Below, one piece after another: positions 7,882 to 15,165 of a stretch of DNA of 47,220 bases. The notes below the pieces were generated by a model. It saw nothing but the letters and a program-made list of their open reading frames with translations. It ran no database searches and had not been told where the DNA came from. The stretch covers positions 1 through 47,220 of the forward strand of contig CAYTUB010000012.1 of NCBI GenBank assembly GCA_964441145.1, written 5' to 3'. A program made the translations under genes and the position numbers. Every line of letters begins with the position of its first letter. Positions within the stretch are counted from its first letter, which is position 1. The DNA comes from SHLQ01 sp964441145 (lineage in GTDB: Bacteria; Actinomycetota; Acidimicrobiia; Acidimicrobiales; SHLQ01).

Positions 7882-7919
7882 GACCTCTCTGGCGCCTAAA
7901 CCTGTCTGGCGACTAAGAC
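7867..7919. repeat. Three tandem copies of a ~18-bp unit
   Basis: Units CTCCCTGGCGCTTAGGAC, CTCTCTGGCGCCTAAAC and CTGTCTGGCGACTAAGAC follow each other directly, of 18, 17 and 18 bases. The first contains the lipoprotein stop codon and the last ends at the trmH stop. They fill the whole convergent gap. Confidence 0.7.
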
Positions 7920-8714
7920 TCAGCTGAGTGCGGACCGGATTGCGAACGCCAGGACCGCTCCGGTGGTAGCCACGTTTAACGACTCGACCTCACCATGCAT
8001 GGGAATCGACAGCGTGACGTCGGAACTGGCGGTGAGATCCTCGCCCACGCCATGCGCTTCTGAACCGAGCAGCAGCGCAACGCGCGCCGAAGGCTCGACA
8101 GACCACTCGCCATAGGGCACGCCGTCCATCGCGGTCGCGACCGACAGCGCGTTCATGTCCGCGAGCACCGGCCCAATGTCGCCTCGCGAGACTTCGCCGA
8201 TGGGGACGCGCAGCATCGACCCAGCCGACGAACGCACGACCTTGGGCGACAAGACGTCGGCGGTCTCGCTCGTAACCAGCACGCCCGCACAACCCGAAGC
8301 TTCAGCGGTACGAATCAGAGTGCCCACATTGCCCGGGTCGGCAACATCGACCAGCACCAGATACATCGCCGGTCCGTTGTCGGCGAAACGGTCGTCCACC
8401 GTCAGCGGCGGAGCCTCAACGACGGCGAGAGCAGGCTGCGGCGTCTTAGAGTCAGCCAACTTGGCGTACGCATCGGCATCGAGCGAGAACAGCTTCGTCC
8501 GAGTCTCTTCGCATGCCATGGCAATCTCGGGTTCTGGATGCATGTCGCTTGGCACGATCACCGACTCGACGGCCAGCCCCGATGCAAACGCCTCGACCAC
8601 AAGCTTTGGCGTTTCCACGACAAAACGAGACGTCCGGCGCCGCTGCGCTCTTTGGCGCAGCAGACGCCGGACGTCTGCAACCCGAGGGTTCCGAGCGGAA
8701 AGCTCGAGAATCAG
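7920..8714 (-). CDS. TrmH/SpoU-family RNA 2'-O-methyltransferase (23S rRNA type)
   Basis: This SPOUT methyltransferase uses SAM to methylate a ribose 2'-OH, most likely in 23S rRNA as for the RlmB/TsnR group. The knotted domain carries VDVADPGNVGTLIRTAEA, then ALLLGSEAHGVG, and IPMHGEVESLNVATTGA near the end. The first ATG/GTG (8618) would remove the family's N-terminal substrate-binding start. Upstream of it the same frame encodes LELSARNPRVADVRRLL and then RFVVETPKLV, exactly the usual beginning. That frame has a stop at about 8752 and no ATG, GTG or TTG. CTG at 8712-8714 overlaps the rplT TGA and has GAGGGAG seven bases upstream, so I start it there. The canonical neighbours support the call; the start remains an inference. 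Confidence 0.9.
   Translation of the reverse strand: MILELSARNPRVADVRRLLRQRAQRRRTSRFVVETPKLVVEAFASGLAVESVIVPSDMHPEPEIAMACEETRTKLFSLDADAYAKLADSKTPQPALAVVEAPPLTVDDRFADNGPAMYLVLVDVADPGNVGTLIRTAEASGCAGVLVTSETADVLSPKVVRSSAGSMLRVPIGEVSRGDIGPVLADMNALSVATAMDGVPYGEWSVEPSARVALLLGSEAHGVGEDLTASSDVTLSIPMHGEVESLNVATTGAVLAFAIRSALS
8629..8675. other. Near-perfect 47-nt inverted repeat inside the 5' end of trmH
   Basis: Outer arms GACGTCCGGCG (8629-8639) and its exact complement (8665-8675) enclose an inner 7-bp stem GCTGCGC/GCGCAGC (8642-8648 and 8655-8661) with loop TCTTTG. On the transcribed minus strand the hairpin is followed by TCGTTTTGTCG. It could act as an attenuator after rplT, although it lies within coding sequence. 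Confidence 0.7.
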
Positions 8715-9091
8715 GCTGCTGCTCCCTCGTTTGCTTGAGCAGCTGCTTCCTTAGCGGTCTCGACCAACGAAGCGAATGCTTCTGGTTCGTTGACGGCCAG
8801 ATCGGCAAGGACCTTGCGGTCGACTTCGACGCCGGCCTCTTTGAGACCAAAGATGAAGCGGCTGTAGCTGGTGTCATGCAGACGGCAGCCAGCGTTGATG
8901 CGCTGCACCCACAATCGACGCATTTCGCCCTTGCGAGCACGACGGTCACGGAAGGCATAGTTGCCTGCGTGCATAACCGACTCGTTCGCTGAGCGAAACG
9001 AGCGGCTCCTGTTGCCGTAATGACCCTTGGCCTTCTTCAGAGTGGCTTTACGGCTCTTACGACCGTTTACCGAACGCTTTACGCGTGCCAT
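8711..9091 (-). CDS. rplT: Large ribosomal subunit protein bL20
   Basis: bL20 binds 23S rRNA early in 50S assembly. The 126-residue product begins MARVKRSVNGRKSRK, has the basic central helices KGHYGNRSRSFRSANE and the conserved WVQRINAGCR segment, and ends in an Ala-rich tail slightly longer than the usual 117-120 residues. It follows rpmI after 35 bases with a clear upstream GGAGATA-like ribosome binding site. In other bacteria bL20 represses its own operon at the infC-rpmI mRNA; whether that applies here is unknown. The TGA stop overlaps the proposed CTG start of trmH. Confidence 0.98.
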   Translation of the reverse strand: MARVKRSVNGRKSRKATLKKAKGHYGNRSRSFRSANESVMHAGNYAFRDRRARKGEMRRLWVQRINAGCRLHDTSYSRFIFGLKEAGVEVDRKVLADLAVNEPEAFASLVETAKEAAAQANEGAAA

Positions 9092-9126
9092 GGTGTATCT
9101 CCTTTACCTACGTAGAAAGTGTGTGG

Positions 9127-9321
9127 TTACTTACCGAGCATCTTTTCGATGTTCGGTGCATCGGCCTTGGCAACGTCGGCATCGCCGAGGAACCGTGCCT
9201 TACGCTTCGAGGACTTCTTCTCGAGCATGTGGTTACGGTTGGCCTTGTTGCGACGCAGCTTGCCGCTGCCGGTTTTCTTGAAGCGCTTTGAAGCGCCGCT
9301 GTGACTCTTTTGCTTTGGCAT
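9127..9321 (-). CDS. rpmI: Large ribosomal subunit protein bL35
   Basis: This 64-residue 50S protein starts MPKQKSHSGASKRFK at ATG 9319-9321 and has the family's TGSGKLRRNKANRNHML core and KKSSKRKARFL basic region. The C-terminal end (NIEKMLGK) is normal. It sits between infC (13 bases away) and rplT, the universal order. The start is fixed by length and by a purine-rich ribosome binding site (AGAAAGAGG) before it; the longer open frame upstream is infC overlap in another frame. Confidence 0.97.
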   Translation of the reverse strand: MPKQKSHSGASKRFKKTGSGKLRRNKANRNHMLEKKSSKRKARFLGDADVAKADAPNIEKMLGK

Positions 9322-9334
9322 GAGAACCTCTTTC

Positions 9335-9973
9335 TCACTCTTCTTCGGAATTGGAAGCCGAGCTGTCGTCCATGTCAGCGTCGGTCTCGGCGAGAGCGGC
9401 CTCTGCCGCTTCTGCTTCGTCCTTTGCCTTTTTGACTGCAGCGAGCTTTTTCTTGTCTGGCCCGAGGACCATGACCATGTTTCGGCCTTCGAGATTCGGA
9501 CCGAATTCGACGTTGGCCAGATGGACAACGCGATCGGCTACATCATCAAGAATGCGGCGACCCAGTTCTGGATGCTGCATCTCACGACCACGGAACATGA
9601 TCGTGACTTTGACTTTGGAGCCTTCGCCGAGAAACTTTTCGACCTTCTTCGTCTTGGTGTCGAAGTCGCCGATCCCGATCTTGGGCCGGTACTTCATCTC
9701 CTTGACGGTGATGTTCGTGCTCTTCTTGCGAGATTCCTTCTCGCGTTGAGATTGTTCGTACTTGTACTTTCCATAGTCCATGATCCGGCACACAGGTGGG
9801 TTTGCTTTCGCAGCCACCTCAACCAGATCGAGTCCCATGTCGGCCGCCATTCGGAGTGCCTCAGGAGTGGAGCGAACACCCATCTTCTCGCCCTCAGGTC
9901 CAACGAGTAATACTTCACGTGCACGAATGCGGTCGTTGACTCGGGCGTCGGCCCTGTCAGCTATGACGATCAC
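9335..9973 (-). CDS. infC: Translation initiation factor IF-3
   Basis: IF-3 binds the 30S subunit, keeps 50S away and checks initiator tRNA and start codon. The N-terminal domain has ARVNDRIRAREVLLVG near residues 10-25 and KANPPVCRIMDYGKYKY near 57-73. The C-terminal domain has KEMKYRPKIGIGDFDTK and a MFRGREMQHPELG segment. A 40-residue acidic tail (AEAAEAALAETDADMDD and onward) extends it to 212 residues, as is common in actinobacteria. The start is GTG 9971-9973, followed immediately by ATC GTC ATA; infC is well known for rare start codons that IF-3 itself discriminates against. It is the first gene of the infC-rpmI-rplT-trmH block, with a structured leader upstream. Confidence 0.97.
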   Translation of the reverse strand: MIVIADRADARVNDRIRAREVLLVGPEGEKMGVRSTPEALRMAADMGLDLVEVAAKANPPVCRIMDYGKYKYEQSQREKESRKKSTNITVKEMKYRPKIGIGDFDTKTKKVEKFLGEGSKVKVTIMFRGREMQHPELGRRILDDVADRVVHLANVEFGPNLEGRNMVMVLGPDKKKLAAVKKAKDEAEAAEAALAETDADMDDSSASNSEEE

Positions 9974-10048
9974 TGCTCAATGGCAGATCCTTTCCATCGG
10001 GTTCTTTGCCGCAAGTTGGCACGATGGGTCACCACAACGAACCGACAG

Positions 10049-10123
10049 CGATAGCTCGCTGCGTGGCCGTTATCGAGACCCAGCGCACCCGCAAGTGGCT
10101 GGGCGGGACCAAAGGGTCCACTT
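10049..10123 (-). promoter_or_regulatory. Structured infC 5' leader (candidate)
   Basis: The 227-base gap between infC and the divergent gene holds several stems on the minus strand. One is GGACC-CTTT-GGTCC (10106-10119). A competing pair AAGTGG/CCACTT (10093-10098 and 10118-10123) shares two bases with it, so both cannot form fully. A further CGATA/TATCG pair is at 10049-10053 and 10071-10075. This is the expected place for ribosomal-protein autoregulation. The stems are short and I match no known family. Confidence 0.35.
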
Positions 10124-10200
10124 CCAGAACAAGTTTTGCAGCACCCAGCATAGGCTAGGACGGTACAAAATCATCGATTCCACGATTGGACAAAGCCAAC

Positions 10201-10662
10201 ATGAGCCTCTGGACCCCAGGTGGCGAGCACGAAGTGCCCCGCGACAAACAACAAGCTGCTCCACCACAGGAAGCTGCCGCCGCCCCGCCAGCGGACCAGG
10301 GAGCCCCAGAGATTGACGAAGAGGCGCTCGCTGCAGCCCTGGGAATTCCATCGCTCGACGATCTGAGCGACGAGGAGCGGGCGCAACTTGAACAGGCTGT
10401 TGTGCAGATGGCCGAAACCGAACGACAGCTGGCAACCACTCCCCCAGAGGTCGTCATCGCCAACCACGCGATGGGCATGTACGAGCTTGCCGCCATCCAC
10501 CTACGTCAGAACCCACCGAACCTGAACGAGGCTTCGCTTGCCATCGACGCGCTAGCTGCGTTGGTCGAGGGCTTGGAAGATCGTCTCGGAGAGAACGAAG
10601 CAACCCTCCGCTCCGCCTTGCAGCAGCTTCAGCAGGCATTTGTCGCGGCCAATAACCAGTAA
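10201..10662 (+). CDS. DUF1844-family protein
   Basis: This 153-residue soluble protein belongs to the DUF1844 group, whose function is not established. The N-terminal 50 residues are Pro/Ala/Gln-rich and probably disordered. The C-terminal domain (about 85-150) has the characteristic helices: YELAAIHLRQNPPNL, then EASLAIDALAALVEGL, then a LRSALQQLQQAFV end. ATG 10201 is chosen over an in-frame TTG at 10186. Its TAA overlaps the hisG ATG (TAATG), so the two are probably translated together. That link with histidine synthesis may be only positional, since no chemistry is known for the family. Confidence 0.85.
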   Translation: MSLWTPGGEHEVPRDKQQAAPPQEAAAAPPADQGAPEIDEEALAAALGIPSLDDLSDEERAQLEQAVVQMAETERQLATTPPEVVIANHAMGMYELAAIHLRQNPPNLNEASLAIDALAALVEGLEDRLGENEATLRSALQQLQQAFVAANNQ

Positions 10663-11498
10663 TGCGTATCGCTATCCCGTCTAAGGGTCGCCTCCGAGAA
10701 TCGGTACTCGAGCTGCTCGCGCACGCTGGCTATTCCAGTAGCCGGTTTGCGAACAAGAACGCGTCGGCCACGATCAACGACATCGAGTTCATCGAGATGC
10801 GACCTCGAGACGCCGCTGCATGGTTGTGTCGCGGTCGCCTCGATGCCGCGTTTATCTCTACGGATACGGCTCTTGAGAACGAACTCGAAGACTGGCCCAC
10901 CATGGAGCTTGGGTTCTCCAAATCCGATCTCATCGTTGCCGTTCGCAAGGACTCGACCTATGAGACCTTCGCCGATCTCGCTGGTGCCACTGTCGCCACG
11001 CACCTACCTGCGTGGACGAACCGCTGGCTCGACTCACAAGGTGTCGAGGCAAACGTGGTGGGAATGGGCGGTTCACTCGAAGGTGTGTGTGCGGTCGGGA
11101 TGGCCGATGCGATCGTCGACTTGCGCGAGACCGGTGGAAGCCTGCAGCGCAACCATCTCCGCGTTCTCGAAGAAGGACAGGCCTGTCAGGCGACCTTCCA
11201 GTGGAACGCCAACGTTGATGCCGAGATAGCGCCCATGAAGCGGCGCCTCGAAGCAGCGCTGAATGCCCGCCACACCCAATACGTGATGCTCCACATCCCG
11301 AAGGACAAGGTCGACGAGCTCTCCGAGTTACTCGGCGGCCTTGCAGCCCCAACGATCCTGCCCCTGTCGGGCCGCGACGACCTCGTCGCTGCACACATCG
11401 TGGTCAAGCGGGCGAACCTGTGGGGCAACCTCACCTCGTTGCGCAAGATCGGGGCCACCGACATCGTGGCCTTGAACACCGACGCTCTGGCGCCCTAA
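10662..11498 (+). CDS. hisG: ATP phosphoribosyltransferase (long form)
   Basis: This is the first, feedback-inhibited step of histidine synthesis: ATP plus PRPP gives phosphoribosyl-ATP. The product starts MRIAIPSKGRLRES, has EMRPRDAAAWLCRGRLDAAF around residues 45-64, and contains the PRPP-loop region GMADAIVDLRETGGSL near 145-160. At 278 residues with a C-terminal region of about 75 residues (QYVMLHIPKDKVDEL onward) it is the homohexameric long form, which carries the regulatory histidine-binding domain and needs no HisZ. It is fused in translation to the DUF1844 gene. No other his gene lies nearby. It ends convergently with the cyclase-family gene, 11 bases away. Confidence 0.97.
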   Translation: MRIAIPSKGRLRESVLELLAHAGYSSSRFANKNASATINDIEFIEMRPRDAAAWLCRGRLDAAFISTDTALENELEDWPTMELGFSKSDLIVAVRKDSTYETFADLAGATVATHLPAWTNRWLDSQGVEANVVGMGGSLEGVCAVGMADAIVDLRETGGSLQRNHLRVLEEGQACQATFQWNANVDAEIAPMKRRLEAALNARHTQYVMLHIPKDKVDELSELLGGLAAPTILPLSGRDDLVAAHIVVKRANLWGNLTSLRKIGATDIVALNTDALAP

Positions 11499-11509
11499 CG
11501 AGACCTCGC

Positions 11510-12163
11510 CTAGTCGGCGAGCGTGGCAAATGCGCGCACGGTAAACGTGCCCGCGCCCTCGATCTTTGGAGGCACGGCGGTGAACGTCGCGCCGCGCGCA
11601 GGTAGGGCCGTGAGGTTGGTCAGGTGCTCGATGATGGGGATCTCGGCGCCTAGGAGCGTCGTGTGCACGGGACGCTGGCCACCCTCGGTCGAATCGATGT
11701 TCAACGAGTCGATGCCCACACAGGCAACACCGAGCTCGACGAGAAGCTCCGCTGATGCCGCGGTGAGATAGGGATGATCAACCAGGTACTGCTCGGTCCC
11801 AAAGTGGCGTGAATGATCGGTGCGAATGAGTACAGCCTTGCCCCGCACATCACCGAGTGCGTCAGCGTTGAGCTCGATGCGTTGCTCTCCCATTACCTCG
11901 ACAACAACTGCATCGACGCTCGCCACACGGGCCAGGTCGAGTTCGGTCAGGTCGTGTCCGTCCGCGAAACGGTGGAATGGCACATCGATGTAGGTGCCGG
12001 TGTTCGTACACAGGTTCACCATGCCGATTTGGAACGTGATCCCCGGGCCGTAGATCTCTTCGGCTGCCTCGCGCGTCAGGTGGTCAGTGATCTCCGGCGC
12101 AGGCAAACCCGGATAGGTCACCATGCCATTGGTGATGATGTGACTGAGATCAATGTGCGCCAT
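11510..12163 (-). CDS. Cyclase-family (kynurenine formamidase-like) metal hydrolase, variant motif
   Basis: The 217-residue protein fits the cyclase family that includes kynurenine formamidase and isatin hydrolase. It starts IDLSHIITNGMVTYPGLP, a family signature. The canonical metal motif is HxGTHxDxPxH; here residues about 52-63 read NTGTYIDVPFHRF, so the first His is Asn and the second is Tyr, while Asp and the last His remain. Such N/Y variants seem to form their own subgroup, so it may use another metal arrangement or substrate. Later conserved parts are present (IRTDHS, then GVACVGIDSLNID). The neighbours give no hint of tryptophan breakdown, so I do not call it kynB. The start is ATG 12161-12163. 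Confidence 0.85.
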   Translation of the reverse strand: MAHIDLSHIITNGMVTYPGLPAPEITDHLTREAAEEIYGPGITFQIGMVNLCTNTGTYIDVPFHRFADGHDLTELDLARVASVDAVVVEVMGEQRIELNADALGDVRGKAVLIRTDHSRHFGTEQYLVDHPYLTAASAELLVELGVACVGIDSLNIDSTEGGQRPVHTTLLGAEIPIIEHLTNLTALPARGATFTAVPPKIEGAGTFTVRAFATLAD

Positions 12164-12198
12164 GAAGGGAACCTACCGTCGGGAACTAGCCTTCGATC

Positions 12199-13218
12199 AT
12201 GCGAACTCGGGTAACCCAGGCAGCTACACGCAATCTCCGTTCGGCGCTGGGCTTTGGAGCGTCGAAGCTTGCGTCGAACGAATGGCTGATGCGGGTCGTC
12301 TACGACCTCATGAACGAGACCAACTTTGCTGGCTTGTCCGAGCACGAGGAGATGCTCAGCGACTCCGTGCGAGTCGAGGCGTACCACCAGGGAATCCATC
12401 GCAACATTCAGCCGGGCGATGTGGTGCTCGACCTCGGCACCGGCACTGGATTGCTCGCGTTTATGGCCGCCAAAGCCGGTGCGTCAAAGGTGTACGCGGT
12501 AGAGCATTCCGACTTCATCGACGTCGCACGCGAGATCGCCCAGCACAACAACATCACCAACATCGAGTTCGTGCAGGCAAACAGTCGCGAGTTCACTCCG
12601 CCCGAGAAGGTAGACGTGGTGCTTCACGAGCAGATGGGCGATGAGCTGTTCAACGAGAACATGCTCGACAACCTGCTCGACCTCCGCAATCGGGTGCTCG
12701 CTCCAGGCGGACGCATCCTGCCTGCGAAGTTCCAGCTCTTCGTCGAGCCGGTCTCCTTTCACGAATCTCGGCGAGTTCGCCGATTCTGGAACATCGAGCT
12801 GCCTGACCACATCGACCTCAGCGCCACCGAACGCTCATACACCGCCGCCCGCTATGACACGGGACGCACCGAACAGCTGTGGGTGCAGAAGGGTGCGGTT
12901 GAAGCCACCATGGGGACGCCCGAGCCGATCCTCGATTTCGACTTGGCGACCCTCGAATCGGCTTCGGCACTACCGGTGGACCACGTCGTGGCCCGAGAAG
13001 CGCACTCCGACATGATCATCGATGGCCTATGCGTCTGGTTCGCCACATCTTTCGACGACGCCACGACGCTCACTACGTCGCCCCTCGAAGCACCGACCAG
13101 TTGGGGCAACCGCATGTTCCGACTCGACGAAGAGGTCGAGGCTGGCGAGTCGCGTCGCTGGCACATCCATCTCGGCAACATCGTCGACCCCGCCACCTGG
13201 AGTGTCGAGAGCCTCTAA
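12199..13218 (+). CDS. Protein arginine methyltransferase-like protein (PRMT fold)
   Basis: The 339-residue protein shows the main PRMT signatures, which are rare in bacteria. HEEMLSDSVRVEAYHQGI (49-66) matches the N-terminal helix region of type I PRMTs. VLDLGTGTGLLAFMAAKAGA (76-95) is motif I. The double-E loop is HEQMGDELFNE, with glutamates at 144 and 153, the nine-residue spacing of PRMT1. TSW (300-302) replaces the usual THW. A C-terminal beta-barrel-like region follows. This suggests transfer of methyl groups to arginine guanidines in cytosolic proteins, although small-molecule guanidine methylation is also possible. It is divergent from the cyclase gene and overlaps the end of ribD by three bases. 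Base use resembles its neighbours. Confidence 0.85.
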   Translation: MRTRVTQAATRNLRSALGFGASKLASNEWLMRVVYDLMNETNFAGLSEHEEMLSDSVRVEAYHQGIHRNIQPGDVVLDLGTGTGLLAFMAAKAGASKVYAVEHSDFIDVAREIAQHNNITNIEFVQANSREFTPPEKVDVVLHEQMGDELFNENMLDNLLDLRNRVLAPGGRILPAKFQLFVEPVSFHESRRVRRFWNIELPDHIDLSATERSYTAARYDTGRTEQLWVQKGAVEATMGTPEPILDFDLATLESASALPVDHVVAREAHSDMIIDGLCVWFATSFDDATTLTTSPLEAPTSWGNRMFRLDEEVEAGESRRWHIHLGNIVDPATWSVESL

Positions 13219-14267
13219 TCAGGATTGGCTGAGTATCGAATCCGGATGTCGTCCCCGAGTTGGATGACCTCGATGAACCGGCCTCGCTCGATGTCGGCCA
13301 TGGTGGGGGTCCCCTCGCCGGCGAAGGCTTTACGGCCGTCGTCACCGCCCATGATTGCGGGTGCCATATACAGCCAATACTCATCGACCAGCCCGGCACG
13401 ATGGAACGATCCTGCGGTCGCTCCTCCACCTTCGACCATCACTTGGAGGTGACCTCTACCGCCGAGGTCGTCGAGTAGCGCTTCGAGACCGCCGTTCCAG
13501 GATTCATACGGGGCCGTACTTGCTCCGTCTTCGAGCTGCGCCGCAGTCGCTCCAAGCACCACTCGCCACGGATCGAGCGAGGCAACCTCAGCCTCGGACT
13601 CCGACGGCGTGAAGTCTCGAACCGTCAGCGAGGGATCGTCGGCGCGAACCGTTTGGCTACCGACCACAATCACATCCGACTCGGCCCGAAGCCGATGAAC
13701 GTCGCGTCGGGCTTCGGCGCCAGTGATCCACTGGCTCGTGCCGTCCGGCGCTGCGATATTGCCATCGAGCGTCATCGCCAATTTGAGGATGACGCGTGGG
13801 CGACCCGTGGCTCGGTGCGTCAGATATGACGCTAACTGCGTGGCCACCGCAGCGGCTTCGACGCCGAGCGTTACGTCCACTCCCGCCGAATTCAACGCCT
13901 CGATCCCGTGGCCACTCACCAGCGGATCAGGGTCGAGAACACCGATCACTACCCGGCTCACTCCGGCGTCGATGATCGCTTCGCAACACGGGCCGGTGCG
14001 TCCGGTGTGATTGCACGGTTCGAGCGTGGTGAACAACGTAGAGCCGCGGCTGGCTTCGCCCGCTGCGTCGATGGCAACCCGTTCAGCGTGACGACTCCCC
14101 GGACGTTCGGTAGCACCGTCGTAGACTCCACCGCTCGGATCGACGAGCACTGCGCCAACCCATGGGTTCGGTCGTGATCGCAAACGTGCGCTCGCCGCAT
14201 TTGCGATGGCGCGGCGCATCATCGATGCGCGAAACGCATCCGTATCGGCGATGGCGTTCTCAGCCAT
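13215..14267 (-). CDS. ribD: Bifunctional riboflavin deaminase/reductase RibD
   Basis: RibD deaminates the pyrimidine produced by GTP cyclohydrolase II and reduces its ribosyl side chain in riboflavin synthesis. The N-terminal cytidine-deaminase-like domain has RHAERVAIDAAG (HAE) and the zinc-site PCNHTGRTGPC near residues 83-93. The C-terminal reductase domain starts at PRVILKLAMTLDGNIAA near 155 and has IVVGSQTVRADDPSLTVRD. At 350 residues it is complete and of normal length. No ribE, ribBA or ribH lies in the window. In mycobacteria ribG sits close to fmt-rsmB, as here. It shares its last bases with the end of the PRMT gene on the other strand. Confidence 0.96.
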   Translation of the reverse strand: MAENAIADTDAFRASMMRRAIANAASARLRSRPNPWVGAVLVDPSGGVYDGATERPGSRHAERVAIDAAGEASRGSTLFTTLEPCNHTGRTGPCCEAIIDAGVSRVVIGVLDPDPLVSGHGIEALNSAGVDVTLGVEAAAVATQLASYLTHRATGRPRVILKLAMTLDGNIAAPDGTSQWITGAEARRDVHRLRAESDVIVVGSQTVRADDPSLTVRDFTPSESEAEVASLDPWRVVLGATAAQLEDGASTAPYESWNGGLEALLDDLGGRGHLQVMVEGGGATAGSFHRAGLVDEYWLYMAPAIMGGDDGRKAFAGEGTPTMADIERGRFIEVIQLGDDIRIRYSANPD

Positions 14268-14275
14268 GGGAACCG

Positions 14276-14800
14276 TTAGCCATGGGCAGGGTCAGATGGC
14301 TTTTCTGCGTGTGGGTGAGGGTCTTTGTTGTCCACCATCAGGCGCACAGCATGTGGGATGACATCGGCGACCGCATCGAAGGTTTCGACGCAGCCCTTGG
14401 TCGATCCTGGAGTGTTGATCACGAGCGCTTCGCCAATCGTGCCGCAGATTCCCCGACTCAGCCGGCCCAACGGGTTCACCAGGCGCATGGCTTCGGCCAA
14501 CCCCGGGGCTTCGCGGTCGATGGCCGCGCGAGTTCCCTCCGGGGTCAGATCTCTCGGGCCAAACCCCGTGCCCCCAGTGGTGACGATGACCCCGTTGAAT
14601 CCGTCGGCGAGGCGAACCAGCGTGGACCGAACAGGCTCCGTGCCGTCCTCGGTAACGGCCCGTTCGACAACCTCGTACCCCGAAGCCGTCAAATGCTCTT
14701 CAAGGGTTGCTCCCGAACGATCTTCGCGGGTCCCGTAGACCACCCCGTCGGAGACCGTGACGATCTTGGCTGGGGTCGGTACATGTGCGTCATCTGCCAT
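14276..14800 (-). CDS. Molybdenum cofactor biosynthesis protein, MogA/MoaB family
   Basis: MogA/MoaB proteins adenylylate molybdopterin before molybdenum insertion. The product has IVTVSDGVVYGTREDRSG at about 13-30, VIVTTGGTGFGPRDLTPEGT near 72-91, and GEALVINTPGSTKG near 127-140, all family hallmarks. ATG 14798-14800 (MADDAHVPTP) gives about 174 residues and leaves room for the divergent chorismate mutase promoter; the longer open frame upstream adds an Arg-rich non-homologous tail. It is 8 bases upstream of ribD on the same strand. A molybdopterin oxidoreductase lies 5 kb away at 19784, so the cofactor is needed in this organism. MogA and MoaB cannot be told apart from sequence alone. Confidence 0.92.
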   Translation of the reverse strand: MADDAHVPTPAKIVTVSDGVVYGTREDRSGATLEEHLTASGYEVVERAVTEDGTEPVRSTLVRLADGFNGVIVTTGGTGFGPRDLTPEGTRAAIDREAPGLAEAMRLVNPLGRLSRGICGTIGEALVINTPGSTKGCVETFDAVADVIPHAVRLMVDNKDPHPHAEKPSDPAHG

Positions 14801-14868
14801 TGCACGAACTCTAGAACATCTGACACCTGTTTTTACTCGACACGTCCGTCGGGCGTGGGTTGGATACG

Positions 14869-15162
14869 ATGCTGGCCGTGGACGACGACCCAATTCTGCG
14901 TGAATGCCGTGCGAGCATCGACAACATCGACGCCGCGCTCATCCATCTACTCGCCGAGCGCTTCAAGATCACCAAGCGTGTTGGTGCACACAAAGCCAGC
15001 GTTGGCTTTCAAGCCGCAGACCCCGATCGAGAGCAAGTACAGATCGCACGGCTGCGATCCCTGGCTGATGAAGCCGGACTCGACCCGACCTTTAGCGAGA
15101 CATTTTTGCGGTTCATCGTCGACGAAGTGATCCGCCATCACAATTCCGCCAAGGAGCAGTAG
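14869..15162 (+). CDS. Chorismate mutase, AroQ type
   Basis: This 97-residue all-helical enzyme rearranges chorismate to prephenate for phenylalanine and tyrosine. It shows the AroQ pattern: CRASIDNIDAALIHLLAERF (helix 1 with the catalytic Arg), then KITKRVGAHKA with the catalytic Lys, DPDREQ, and the closing helix FLRFIVDEVIRHH. It is a stand-alone domain, not fused to prephenate dehydratase or DAHP synthase. Starts at TTG 14860, ATG 14869 and GTG 14878 are all possible; ATG is chosen. The next gene, a methyltransferase, starts 3 bases after the stop. It is divergent from the mogA-ribD pair. Confidence 0.93.
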   Translation: MLAVDDDPILRECRASIDNIDAALIHLLAERFKITKRVGAHKASVGFQAADPDREQVQIARLRSLADEAGLDPTFSETFLRFIVDEVIRHHNSAKEQ

Positions 15163-15165
15163 CAC

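Noticed and set aside
8155..8754. Long plus-strand frames over trmH and rplT
   Set aside because: They are antisense shadows with Ser/Thr/Arg-rich, non-homologous translations; the minus-strand genes are certain.
12199..13218. Eukaryotic contamination as the source of the PRMT-like gene
   Set aside because: It is embedded between bacterial genes, overlaps ribD by three bases and has the same base and codon style.
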